A stretch of DNA of 40,412 nucleotides, taken from positions 1 to 40,412 of the forward strand of contig NZ_WKJJ01000038.1 in the NCBI RefSeq assembly GCF_009674485.1. Reading direction: 5' to 3'. Under the pieces are notes generated by a model. That model did no database searches. It was not told where the DNA came from and saw only the letters and a program-made list of their open reading frames with translations. Position 1 is the first letter of the stretch; each line of letters starts with the position of its first letter. Both the position numbers and the translations under genes were made by a program. This DNA is from Pseudoduganella rivuli (GTDB lineage Bacteria > Pseudomonadota > Gammaproteobacteria > Burkholderiales > Burkholderiaceae_D). Shown here piece by piece: positions 1-9,000 of this stretch.

Positions 1-1
1 C

Positions 2-36
2 CCCGGCGTCAAGGAAGATACACCCTTGACCCCGGG
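2..36. repeat. GC-rich inverted repeat (hairpin) at window start
   Basis: The arms CCCGG-c-GTCAAGG and CCTTGAC-c-CCGGG pair with one mismatch around a 9-base loop. There is no T-tract on either side. It lies in non-coding DNA 170 bases beyond the 3' end of the DUF885 gene, so it may belong to a gene to the left of the window. Its function is not known. Confidence 0.5.
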
Positions 37-101
37 CCAGTCGGCGAATAGGCGGAGCACAGTTTGGAAAGAATTTGCTGACGTACCTGGACAAACTTCA
101 T

Positions 102-185
102 AGAAGGGCGGCTTTTACAAAGCCGCCTGCATGCGTCAACGCGCCGCATGCATGGCGGCTTCCGCTGCGCGGAAACCGCCCTACG
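102..185. repeat. Intergenic palindromic repeat, copy 1
   Basis: This imperfect palindrome opens with AAGGGCGGCTTTTACAAAGC, where GGCGGCTTT pairs with AAAGCCGCC. It continues through a GCATGC-rich centre and ends in an inverted GGCGGCTTCC/GGAAACCGCC element closing with CCGCCCTACG. The same GGGCGG...CCGCCCTACG boundary occurs at 19227-19349 and 24171-24249, and the core at 28391-28419. It lies just beyond the stop of the DUF885 gene, where its hairpins could act as a transcription terminator. Base changes between copies preserve pairing, as expected of a REP/BIME-like element. Confidence 0.75.
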
Positions 186-205
186 CATTTCAGGTCACGT
201 GTTTT

Positions 206-2020
206 TCACTTCGCCTCGGCGATCCACGCGTTGACTTTATCCTCCAGCAGCGACAGCGGCAACGTGCCATCGCCCAGCACCACCTCATGGAACTTCGGCA
301 GGCTGAATTTGTCGCCCAGCGCCTGCTTCGCCTTTTCCCGCAACTGCATGATCTTCAGCGAACCGATCTTGTAGCCCAGCGCCTGGCCCGGCCACGCCAT
401 GTAGCGCTCGGTCTGGTTTTTCGCCACGTCCGCATCACCCAGCGTGTCGTACATGTAGGCGATGGTTTTTTCGCGGCTCCAGCCTTTCGCGTGCAGGCCC
501 GTGTCCACCACCAGGCGCACGGCGCGCAGCAGTTCGTCGTTCAGGTGGCCGAAGTACTGTGCCGGATCGTCATACAGGCCCATGTCCTTGCCCAGCGTTT
601 CCGCGTACAGCGCCCAGCCTTCCGTGAATGCATTGTTGCCGCCGAACTTGCGGAACTTCGGCTGATCCATCTCCTGCGTCAGCGCGATGTGGAAGTGGTG
701 GCCAGGTTTGCCTTCGTGCAGGAACAGCGTGTTCATGCCGGTGCTGTTGTACTTGGCCGGGTCGTTGACGACGGACCAGAACACGCCGGGACGGGAACCG
801 TCGGAAGCCGGCGCCGTGTAGTGGTCGGACGCCGTGGCGCGCGACAGTTCCGGTTCCAGGCGCAAGTCCAGCTTGGCCTTCGGCATCAAGGTGAACATTT
901 GCGGCAGCTTGGTGTCCAGCACGGCGTTCAGCTGGCGGTACACGGCCTGCACTTCATCGTCCGTCTTGAACGGGTAAAACTTGGCCTGCTTGCCGACCCA
1001 CACAGGCAGGCCGGCCGCCGGGCCGGTGTAGCCCAGCTTCGGTCCCAGCACGGCGAACTGGCGCTGGATGCGGGCCACTTCCTTCAGGCCGATTTCATGG
1101 ATCTGTTCCGGCGTCAGGCTGGTCGTGGTCGATTCGGCCACGTTGGCCAGGTACCACGCGCGGCCATTGGGCAGCGCGCTCCAGCCGGACGAATCGCGGC
1201 AGGCCGGCAGGTATTCGGTTTCCAGGAACGTCGCCAGGCGCGCCAGCGCGGGATTGAGGCTGTTGGCGATGGTGTCGCGGTAGGCGGCGGTCAGGCGCGC
1301 CTTGTCGGCGTCGCTGAACGTGGCCGGCAGCTTGGTGATCGGGGTGTAGTAAATGCTGCTTTGCGCATCGGCCGCCACCAGTTTTTTGAATTGCGGCAGC
1401 GCCGACACCATCAGTGCTTTCGGCAGCACGATTTTCTTCGCCATGCCTTCGCGCATGTTGACGATGGCCTGGTCGATCCAGGCCGGCGTCTTGGCCAGGC
1501 GGGACAGGTACGCTTCGTATTCCTTGACGGTGCCGATCGGCTGCGATGCTTCGCCGCCGGCGAAATTGGCCAGGGTGACGGGGATGCTGTCCATCTGGTT
1601 CAGTGGCAGCAAGTGTTTCGGGAATGCCGCGGACGCCACCAGGGTTTTCAGTTCGAACGCCAGCACGTCGTAATTGATGCGGTCGCTGCGGCTCAGCTGC
1701 GCGCGGTCGATGGCTTTCAGGCGTTTCTGGTAGTCGCGGTACAGCGCGAACTGTTTGGCGCGTTCGGCGGGGACGATGTCCATCGTCAGCTGGTCGTCGA
1801 AGCGGTTGTCGCCGTTTTGCGTGGCGCCGACCGGGTCGAAGCGCGCGACCGCGTCATAGTATTCGTCGGCCAGCGTCAGTAATTGCTGCCGCACTTGCGG
1901 TGCGCTGGCGGCGGGCGCCGTGTCCACTTTGTGCGTGGTGGAAGGAGCGGCCTGGATGGCAGGCGTCCAGGCCAGCGCAACGGCGGTAGCCAGCGCGGCC
2001 AGGGTAATGCGATGTTTCAT
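206..2020 (-). CDS. Secreted DUF885 family peptidase-like protein
   Basis: This 604-aa protein starts with a Sec signal peptide: a KHR basic end, a hydrophobic stretch and cleavage near AIQA-AP. The rest matches the DUF885 family, which is related to gluzincin metallopeptidases. The motif LFLHEGKPGHHFH gives the His/Glu metal-binding and catalytic set, and the later FTEGWALYAE supplies the further conserved Glu. Length is typical for the family (about 580-610 aa). It is predicted to act in the periplasm, probably on peptides; the substrate is unknown. It lies 47 bases downstream of the HPP-CBS gene on the same strand, so it may be the last gene of the Lrp-HPP-DUF885 operon. The palindromic repeat at 102-185 follows its stop. 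The family call is firm; the activity is inferred. Confidence 0.9.
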   Translation of the reverse strand: MKHRITLAALATAVALAWTPAIQAAPSTTHKVDTAPAASAPQVRQQLLTLADEYYDAVARFDPVGATQNGDNRFDDQLTMDIVPAERAKQFALYRDYQKRLKAIDRAQLSRSDRINYDVLAFELKTLVASAAFPKHLLPLNQMDSIPVTLANFAGGEASQPIGTVKEYEAYLSRLAKTPAWIDQAIVNMREGMAKKIVLPKALMVSALPQFKKLVAADAQSSIYYTPITKLPATFSDADKARLTAAYRDTIANSLNPALARLATFLETEYLPACRDSSGWSALPNGRAWYLANVAESTTTSLTPEQIHEIGLKEVARIQRQFAVLGPKLGYTGPAAGLPVWVGKQAKFYPFKTDDEVQAVYRQLNAVLDTKLPQMFTLMPKAKLDLRLEPELSRATASDHYTAPASDGSRPGVFWSVVNDPAKYNSTGMNTLFLHEGKPGHHFHIALTQEMDQPKFRKFGGNNAFTEGWALYAETLGKDMGLYDDPAQYFGHLNDELLRAVRLVVDTGLHAKGWSREKTIAYMYDTLGDADVAKNQTERYMAWPGQALGYKIGSLKIMQLREKAKQALGDKFSLPKFHEVVLGDGTLPLSLLEDKVNAWIAEAK

Positions 2021-2067
2021 GAACGGTTCCTGGGTAAGGGTGAAGCTGCAAGCATACCCAGATGGGG

Positions 2068-3252
2068 TCAGGCGTGCAATCCTGCTCCCACCGGCGGCAA
2101 GCCGTCGGCCAGGCGGCTTTCGTACAGGGCGGCGACCACGTCGGACTGCGTGACGATGCCGGCGAAGCGCGCTTCGTGGTCGACCACGGGGATATGGTGG
2201 TGGCCGGAGTCGGCCATCAGCGCCACCAGTTCCACCACGGGCGTGTCGAGCTGCGCCACCACGGGTTTGGTGTGCATGATCTGTCCCACCACTTCGGCTT
2301 TTTCCGTGTGCGTGACACCGCTCTTGCGCAGGAAGCTGCGCAGCCGGTGGCGCACGCCCGCGTAATCATCGAGCCCGCTGCGGTCGAGGAAATCACCCTG
2401 CGTGACGATGCCGATCACGCGCCGCGCGCGGTTCAGCACCGGCAGCGCCGCCACGCGGTGGCCCCGCATTTCGTGCCACGCGGTTTCCAGCGCGGTGCCG
2501 AATTCCGCCGTCGCCACATCTTTCGACATGATGTCGGCGCAGCGGATCACGCCGAAACGGCGTTTATACGCCTGCAATTCCGTGCGCAGGAAGATGTCTT
2601 CCAGGTCGTCGCGCGACACGTCCAGCACCTGGTTGTATTGCTTCAGCACCGTGTCCAGGTCGGACGGCTGGAAGCCCAGGCGCATGGTCGGCACCGGGTC
2701 CTGCGTCGCATGGGGATTCGGATGGGGCGCCTGTTGCGTGTGCGGGTAGCGCCGCCCCGTCAGGTTGTTGTAGGCGATCGCGGCCAGCACCATCAGCACG
2801 GAATTGAGCAGCAGCGGTCCCAGTGCGAAGTCGATGCCCGTTGCATGCATCGCGGGACCGCCCATCGCCACCGACAGCGCCATGCCGCCGCCCGGTGGAT
2901 GCAGGCAGCGCAGCGCGAACATGGCGGCAATCGCCAGCGCCACGGCCAGCGCCGCCACGGCCACGCCATCGCCCAGCCAGCGTATGCACAGCGCCGCGGT
3001 GAGCGCCGACACCACGTTGCCGCCGACCACGGACCACGGCTGCGCCAGCGGGCTGGCCGGCAGGCAAAACAGCAGGATCGCCGATGCGCCGATACCGCCC
3101 ACCAGGAAGACATGGGACGGCCCGTGCGCCACCAGGAATTGCGAGATCAGCCCGGTCAGCAGCAGGGCAATAAAAGCGCCGGCGCCGGCCCGTGCGCGTT
3201 CACGGAAAGAGGTATGGCTTTGTGCGGGAAGGAGGGCTTGCAGAAAATTCAT
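2068..3252 (-). CDS. HPP family membrane protein with two CBS domains
   Basis: This protein has 394 aa. Residues of about 20-180 are hydrophobic and form the four-helix HPP integral membrane domain, with HPP in its characteristic place (CLHPPGGGMAL). After a linker, two CBS domains occupy the C-terminal part. One starts at CADIMSKDV and runs to IGIVTQGDFLDR; the other starts at VGQIMHTKPV and runs to AGIVTQSDVVAAL. CBS pairs usually bind adenosyl nucleotides and gate the attached domain. HPP proteins have been linked to nitrite transport in chloroplasts, but the bacterial substrate is uncertain. Its ATG overlaps the stop of the upstream Lrp-type gene (TGATG), indicating translational coupling. 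Regulation by that Lrp protein is plausible but not shown. Confidence 0.88.
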   Translation of the reverse strand: MNFLQALLPAQSHTSFRERARAGAGAFIALLLTGLISQFLVAHGPSHVFLVGGIGASAILLFCLPASPLAQPWSVVGGNVVSALTAALCIRWLGDGVAVAALAVALAIAAMFALRCLHPPGGGMALSVAMGGPAMHATGIDFALGPLLLNSVLMVLAAIAYNNLTGRRYPHTQQAPHPNPHATQDPVPTMRLGFQPSDLDTVLKQYNQVLDVSRDDLEDIFLRTELQAYKRRFGVIRCADIMSKDVATAEFGTALETAWHEMRGHRVAALPVLNRARRVIGIVTQGDFLDRSGLDDYAGVRHRLRSFLRKSGVTHTEKAEVVGQIMHTKPVVAQLDTPVVELVALMADSGHHHIPVVDHEARFAGIVTQSDVVAALYESRLADGLPPVGAGLHA

Positions 3253-3737
3253 CAGATTGCAGTGCCATGCGCGACCAGATGCAGCGGCAGCGCCGTGGTG
3301 TACTTGATTTGTTCCATGGAGAACGCAGATGATACCCCGGACAGTTGCGCCACCTTGATCAGTTTTTTGTAAAACCGGTCATACCCTTCAATATCGGTGG
3401 TCACGACTTTTAACAGATAGTCGATATCGCCGCTCATGCGGTGAAATTCCTGCACTTCCGGCAGCGCTTCCACCGCCTGCGCAAAGCGTTCCAGCCACTT
3501 GTCGTCGTGCTGGCTGGTGCGCACGCTGACGAACACCGTCACCGGCAATCCCGCCTTGCGGCGGTTGATGATGGCGACGCGGCGCTCCAGGTAGCCCTCG
3601 TCTTCCAGCCGCTTCAGCCGCTTCCAGCATGGGGTGCTGGACAAGCCGACCTTTTGCGCCAGTTCCGCCACGGACAGCGTGCCGTCGACCTGCAACGCGC
3701 CCAGGATGGCGTAATCAAAATGGTCGAGAGTGTTCAT
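3252..3737 (-). CDS. Lrp/AsnC family transcriptional regulator
   Basis: This 161-aa protein starts at MNTLDHFDYAIL. The reading frame extends 23 codons further upstream, but the extension has no Lrp-like residues and would cover the divergent promoter region. The N-terminal winged helix-turn-helix spans residues of about 3-60 (SVAELAQKVGLSSTPCWKRL, then LEDEGYLERR). The C-terminal RAM ligand-binding domain follows (VFVSVRTSQHDDKWLERF, then MSGDIDYLLKVVTTDIEGYDRF). Such proteins form octamers or dimers that sense amino acids. It is divergent from the cysteine desulfurase-like fusion gene at 3866 and translationally coupled to the HPP gene, so both are candidate targets. The amino acid sensed is unknown; cysteine would fit the neighbour but is only a guess. 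Confidence 0.93.
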   Translation of the reverse strand: MNTLDHFDYAILGALQVDGTLSVAELAQKVGLSSTPCWKRLKRLEDEGYLERRVAIINRRKAGLPVTVFVSVRTSQHDDKWLERFAQAVEALPEVQEFHRMSGDIDYLLKVVTTDIEGYDRFYKKLIKVAQLSGVSSAFSMEQIKYTTALPLHLVAHGTAI

Positions 3738-3767
3738 TCTATAAAATGCGAAAAAATAGCATGTATA

Positions 3768-3801
3768 TGCCAAGTTTAACGCATTTGGCAGTGAAACTTG
3801 G
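3768..3801. promoter_or_regulatory. Nested inverted repeats between divergent genes
   Basis: Two overlapping dyads occur here. TGCCAA (3768-3773) pairs with TTGGCA (3785-3790). CCAAGTTT (3770-3777) pairs with AAACTTGG (3794-3801). They lie in the 128-base divergent region between the Lrp-type gene and the aminotransferase fusion, where an Lrp-family regulator would be expected to bind. The surrounding DNA is distinctly AT-rich for this genome. Regulator binding is inferred from position only. Confidence 0.4.
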
Positions 3802-3865
3802 AACAAACCGTTTCGTTCCGCTGCGTAAACTGTTGAGTATCCAGAATTTGACCAATATCAATATC

Positions 3866-5890
3866 ATGACGTCCGAAATCTACCTCGACGGTAACGCCAC
3901 CAGCCCGGTCTTGCCGGCCGCCATTGATGCCGCCGTGCACGCAATGCAGGTTTGCTATGGCAATCCCAGCAGCACCCACACCACGGGGCTGCAGGCGCGT
4001 GCACTGCTCGACAGCGCCCGCGCCCGGGCCCGGCGCGTAATCGGCGCGGGCGGCGGACACGTGATGTTCAACAGCGGCGCCACCGAAGGTATCCAGACCG
4101 CCGTACTGTCGGCGCTGTGCGCCCTGCGTGCGCGGCGCGATTCGGGTGAACCCATCGGCACACTGCTGGTGTATGGCGCGACGGAACACAAGGCCGTGCC
4201 GCAAAGCCTGGCGCACTGGAATGCCGTGCTGGGACTGAACCTGCAACTGGTGGCGCTGCCGGTCGATGGCGACGGCTTGCACGACCTCGATGCGCTGCGC
4301 CGCCTGGCGCCGCAGGCGGCCATGGTGTGCACGATGGCGGCCAATAACGAAACCGGCGTGCTGTCCGATATCGCGGGCGTCGAAGCGGTGCTGGAAGAGA
4401 CGGCGTGCAGCGCTTACTGGATGGTCGATTGCGTGCAGGCGCTGGGCAAATTCCGTTTGCAGCTGGCCAAGAGCCGCATCGATTACGCACCGTTTTCCGG
4501 TCACAAGCTGTATGCGCCGAAAGGCATCGGCATGCTGTACGTGCGCGACGGCGCGCCATACACGCCGCTGATCGTCGGTGGCGGACAGGAAGGCGCGCTG
4601 CGCTCGGGCACGGAAAACATGGCTGGCATCGCCGCGCTGGACGCCGTGCTGGCCGCGCTGGAGCAGGGCGGCGTGTTCCGCACCCATGACCAGCTGTACG
4701 ACTTCCGCGACCGGCTGGCTGCCACGTTGCGCCGCGCCTGGCCCGGCATCGTGTTCAACGCACCGCTCGAACACGCGCTGCCGACCACGCTGAATTTCTC
4801 CGTGCCGGGACTGACCAGCCGCGAACTGATGGACGTGTTCGACGCTGCCGGCGTGCGCGTCAGCTCCGGCAGCGCCTGTTCGTCCAACAAGGCCGCGCCC
4901 AGCTACGTGCTGGAAGCGATGGGCATTCCCGCATGGCGCAGCGGCAGCGCGATCCGCATGTCGTTCGGTCCGCTGGTGGACGACGCCACGATCACCCGGG
5001 CGTGCGAGCGCATCGAACGTTGCGGCGCCATCCTCAATGCGGGGGGCAAGAGTCATGACGCCACCGCGCCCTATGTGCTGCAACTGGGCAGCGGCGCCGA
5101 TTGCAGTTGGCTGGTGTTCGACGGCGCCAGCCACAGCTGCGTCGTCATCGATCCCCACCCGGAACATGAGGACCGCATTGCCGCGCACGTGGCGCAGCAT
5201 GGCTGCCGCGTGCTGGCGTCGCTGACGACGGCGCCGCGCCCCGGCGCCGTGACCCTCGATACCGACAGCTATGGCTGGCCGCATGGCACCGACGTGCTGC
5301 TGTTTGGCGGCCAGCGCCTGCAGCGGGCCGATTGCGGCGGCGGCGCGCAAGCCTATCTGCTGGGAACGGACACGGGCGGCGAATTGTCCCGCGCCGCCGT
5401 GCACCACGCCTTCATCGGCAACGCCGCGCCGCAGCAACTGGCCGCCTTTGTGCACGACGACACGCTGCTGTGCGCCGCGCGCGACGAACACCTGCCGCTG
5501 TGCCATAGCCTGCGCGCCACGCGCCGGCAGCCGGGCGACATGGACAACGGCATGCACCTTGACCATGGTGCCCTGCGCGCGTTACTGGCGCTGCATCCAA
5601 ACGCGCTGCTGGTCGACGTGCGCGAAGGCGGTGAACATGCGGCCAGCGGCATCGGCGCGCCCGCCGCGGGGCCGGATGGCCGCACGGTGGTGAACGTGCC
5701 GCTGGGCCGCCTGACCAGCCATATCGGCGCCTGGTTGCACAGCGGTGTGCCACTGGTGTTCTGTTGCCGCAGCGGCGCCCGCAGCGCCAGGGCGGCCGCC
5801 TGCCTGCGCCGCCTCGGCCATCCGCATGCATACGACCTGGCCGGCGGCATGGCGCTGACCATGTGGCCGGCGTTACCGCACGCCGCCTGA
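3866..5890 (+). CDS. Cysteine desulfurase-like aminotransferase fused to MBL-like region and rhodanese
   Basis: The 674-aa protein starts at MTSEIYLDGNATSP, the normal beginning of an IscS/NifS-type fold. Residues 1-390 are a class V aminotransferase. They include the cofactor loop (NSGATEGIQTAV), the PLP lysine K214 in FSGHKLYAPKG, SGTENMAGI, and the catalytic cysteine C338 in SSGSACSSNK. Residues of about 395-525 (LVFDGASHSCVVIDPHPEHE) resemble the start of a metallo-beta-lactamase fold but lack its HxHxDH metal site. Residues of about 550-670 are a rhodanese with catalytic C634 in CCRSGARS. It could move cysteine-derived persulfide sulfur from C338 to C634 within one chain. It is divergent from an Lrp regulator. 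Starts further upstream in the frame are unsupported. The desulfurase and rhodanese calls are solid; the middle-domain call is tentative. Confidence 0.87.
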   Translation: MTSEIYLDGNATSPVLPAAIDAAVHAMQVCYGNPSSTHTTGLQARALLDSARARARRVIGAGGGHVMFNSGATEGIQTAVLSALCALRARRDSGEPIGTLLVYGATEHKAVPQSLAHWNAVLGLNLQLVALPVDGDGLHDLDALRRLAPQAAMVCTMAANNETGVLSDIAGVEAVLEETACSAYWMVDCVQALGKFRLQLAKSRIDYAPFSGHKLYAPKGIGMLYVRDGAPYTPLIVGGGQEGALRSGTENMAGIAALDAVLAALEQGGVFRTHDQLYDFRDRLAATLRRAWPGIVFNAPLEHALPTTLNFSVPGLTSRELMDVFDAAGVRVSSGSACSSNKAAPSYVLEAMGIPAWRSGSAIRMSFGPLVDDATITRACERIERCGAILNAGGKSHDATAPYVLQLGSGADCSWLVFDGASHSCVVIDPHPEHEDRIAAHVAQHGCRVLASLTTAPRPGAVTLDTDSYGWPHGTDVLLFGGQRLQRADCGGGAQAYLLGTDTGGELSRAAVHHAFIGNAAPQQLAAFVHDDTLLCAARDEHLPLCHSLRATRRQPGDMDNGMHLDHGALRALLALHPNALLVDVREGGEHAASGIGAPAAGPDGRTVVNVPLGRLTSHIGAWLHSGVPLVFCCRSGARSARAAACLRRLGHPHAYDLAGGMALTMWPALPHAA

Positions 5891-6023
5891 TTTCCAAAGT
5901 TCAACACTGCCGGCAGGAAACCCGGTAGCCTCAACTATGTACGCCAGCGCACAGTGGCCTGTCGCGCGCCTCCGTACTATTGCTTGGACCATACTTTCAC
6001 TTCCCATGGCAAGGGCAGACTGC

Positions 6024-6027
6024 GAGG
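6024..6027 (+). promoter_or_regulatory. Ribosome binding site deciding a TTG start
   Basis: GAGG lies six bases upstream of the TTG at 6034. The other possible in-frame TTG, at 5980, has no such site. A TACTAT resembling a -10 box at 5975-5980 would also overlap that earlier codon. The giant glucan synthase therefore most likely starts at 6034. Confidence 0.5.
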
Positions 6028-6033
6028 TCCAAG

Positions 6034-9000
6034 TTGAACGAGCAACCGAATTTCTTGCGTCACTTCACGTTTGGTTTCCGCGAAGATGCGCCAAGCGCAG
6101 TACCAAGCAGCGCCGCCGATGATGACTCGCCGCTGCGTGCGGAATTGTTCAGTGCGCAGCAAATGGCGGCCCATGGCAAGGTGCTTGCCGCCAGCCATGA
6201 ATTGAGCAAGCGGCAGGGACCGGACCGCCTGCTGGCGCGCCTGCGCGAAAATGCCGACGTCATCGCGGAAACGTGCGAAGACCTTACTGCCGCCGTGAAA
6301 TCATCGCGCCAGATCACGCCCGCGTCGGAATGGCTGCTCGACAATTCGTACCTGATCGAAGACCAGATCCGTACCGCGCGGCGCCACTTGCCGAAAAATT
6401 ACAGTAAGGAATTACCCCGCCTGGCCAAAGGCGCGCCGGACGGCACGCCGCGCGTCTACCAGATTGCGCTGGAAATCATCGCCCATGGCGACGGCCGCGT
6501 CGATCCGGAAAGCCTGTGCCGCTTCGTCGATGCTTACCAGGAAGTTGCGACCTTGAAACTGGGCGAGTTGTGGGCCATCCCCATCATGCTGCGCCTGGCC
6601 CTGATCGAGAATTTGCGCCGCGTGGCTGCGCGCGTGGCGGAGAACCGCGTCCAGCGCGATCTCGCCAACACGTGGGCCGACCAGATGATGGAGATCGCCG
6701 ACAAGAACCCCAGCGGCCTGATCCTGCTGGTGGCGGACATGGCCCGTTCCAGTCCGCCGCTGACAAGCGGCTTCGTGGCGGAACTGGCGCGCCGCCTGCA
6801 GGGACAAAGCGCCGCGCTGACCCTGGCGCTGACGTGGCTGACGCACCGGCTGGCGGAATTGGGCATGACCATCGAACAGCTGATCCAGCAGGAAATCCAG
6901 ACCCAGGCGGCGGAACAGGTATCGATCGCCAACAGTATCGGCAGCCTGCGCTTCCTCGGCACGATGGACTGGCAAGAGTTCGTGGAAACCATGAGCGTGG
7001 TGGAACAGACGTTGCGTCTCGACCCCGCCGACGTCTATGGCGACATGGATTTTTCCACCCGCGACCAGTACCGCCACGTGATTGAAAAACTGGCGCGCCG
7101 CTCGCCCCACAGTGAACGGGACATCGCCGCGATGGCGGTGGAACTGGCGCAAAGCAAGCATGGCAATGGCGGCGCGCAGTCCAGGGGAGATTCCCGGCTG
7201 GGCCACGTCGGCTATTACCTGATCGGTCCAGGCGTGGTGCTGCTGGAAAAACAGGCCGGCGTGCGCTGGCCGCTGGGCATCGCGCTGCAGCAGACGTCGC
7301 GCGCGTCGCCGCTGACGTCGTACCTGGGCGCCGCCGCCGCCATCACCGTGGTGCTGGCCGGCCTGGCTGTCGAGCGGGCGATGCGCGACGGCGTGGAAAA
7401 CTGGGTGCTGGCGCTGGTGGGCATATTGGCCGTCGCGGCGGGTAGCCAGCTGGCGCTGGCGCTGACCAACTGGGCCGCCACGCTGCTGACGCAGCCCAAT
7501 CCCTTGCCCCGCATGGATTACCGCAACGGCATTCCGAGCGATGCCCGCGCGCTGGTGGTAGTGCCGACGCTCATTTACAGCAAGGAAAACGTCGATGAAC
7601 TGGTCGAGCAGATGGAAGTGCGCTTCCTGGCCAACCGCGACCGCAACCTGCGCTTTTGCCTGCTGACGGATTTCGCCGACGCGAAAGAAGAAACCCTGCC
7701 GGGAGATGCCGCGCTCTTGTCGCAGGCGCAGGAACACATCCGCCGCCTCAACGAGAAATACACGGCGGGCGAAGACGCCACGCCGCAAGGCGCCGCGTCC
7801 ACCGTGCCGCCGATGGGCAATGCGCCGGCCGGCCCCTTCCTGCTGCTGCACCGTCCCCGCCTGTGGAATGCGTCCGAAGGTGTGTGGATGGGGCGCGAGC
7901 GCAAGCGCGGCAAGCTGGAAGACTTGAACCGTTATCTGCGGGGCGGCGCGCGCGACCGCTTTGCGCTGGTGGTGGGCGACGTCGATGACCTTGACACCAT
8001 CCGCTACGTGATCACGCTCGATACCGACACGCGCCTGCCGCGCGACGCGGCGCGCCAGTTCGTGGCGTCCATGCAGCACCCGCTGAACCGCCCCCGCGTC
8101 GATCCGCAGCACAACCGCGTGGTCGAAGGCTATGGCATCCTGCAGCCCCGCGTGGCGGTCAGCCTGCCCAGCGAACACGCGTCGCGCTACGAGCGCCTGT
8201 GCGGCGGCGAACCCGGCATCGATCCCTACACCCGCACCGTGTCGGATGTGTACCAGGACGTGTTTTATGAAGGCTCGTTCATCGGCAAGGGCATCTACGA
8301 CGTCGACGTGTTCGAACAGGTGATGGGCGGCCGCTTGCCGGATAACCGCATCCTCAGCCACGATTTGCTGGAAGGCTGCTACCTGCGCGCCGGCCTGTTG
8401 AGCGATGCGCAACTGTACGAGCAATACCCGGCCAGCTACAGCGACGATATCCTGCGCCGCCAGCGCTGGACGCGCGGCGACTGGCAATTGCTGTCCTGGC
8501 TGATGCCGCGCACGCCGCTGCCCGGCGTCGATGGCCGGCCGAAAGGACGCGAGCGCAATCCACTGTCATGGCTGTCGCGCTGGAAGCTGTTCGACAACCT
8601 GCGCCGCAGTCTGGTGCCGCCGGTGCTGGCGCTGGCGTTGCTGCTGGCGTGGGCTGTCTTGCCGAACCCATGGTACTGGACCGTGGCGGTGCTGGCCGTG
8701 GTGTTCGTCCCGCCGCTGGCGTCCGCCGTGTATGACTTGCTGAACCGGCCCCGCGACACATTGTGGAGCCAGCACGTCGCGCAATCGCTGTGGCGCAGCC
8801 GCCTGCATTTTGCCCACGCGCTGCTGACCATCGTGTTCCTGCCGTATGAAGCTTATGTCAGCCTTGATGCGATCGTGCGCACCGGCTGGCGCCTGCTGGT
8901 ATCGAAACGCCGGCTGCTGCAATGGCGCGCATCGGCGCTGGCCCGCAGCGGCAACGCGCCGGCCGATTACTGGCGCACCATGTGGATTGCACCGGTATCG

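Noticed and set aside
131..1882. Long open frames opposite the real genes (583 aa here; also 691, 868 and 887 aa opposite the glucan synthase, and several in the 25-38 kb block)
   Set aside because: They are antisense to genes with clear motifs. Their composition is rich in Arg, His, Gln and Ala, as expected from reading GC-rich codons on the wrong strand, and they show no recognisable domain.
3629..3865. Upstream extension of the cysteine desulfurase-like protein (79 more codons)
   Set aside because: It would overlap the start of the divergent Lrp-type gene and the regulatory region. The encoded residues are not part of the aminotransferase fold, which begins properly at MTSEIYLDGNATSP.
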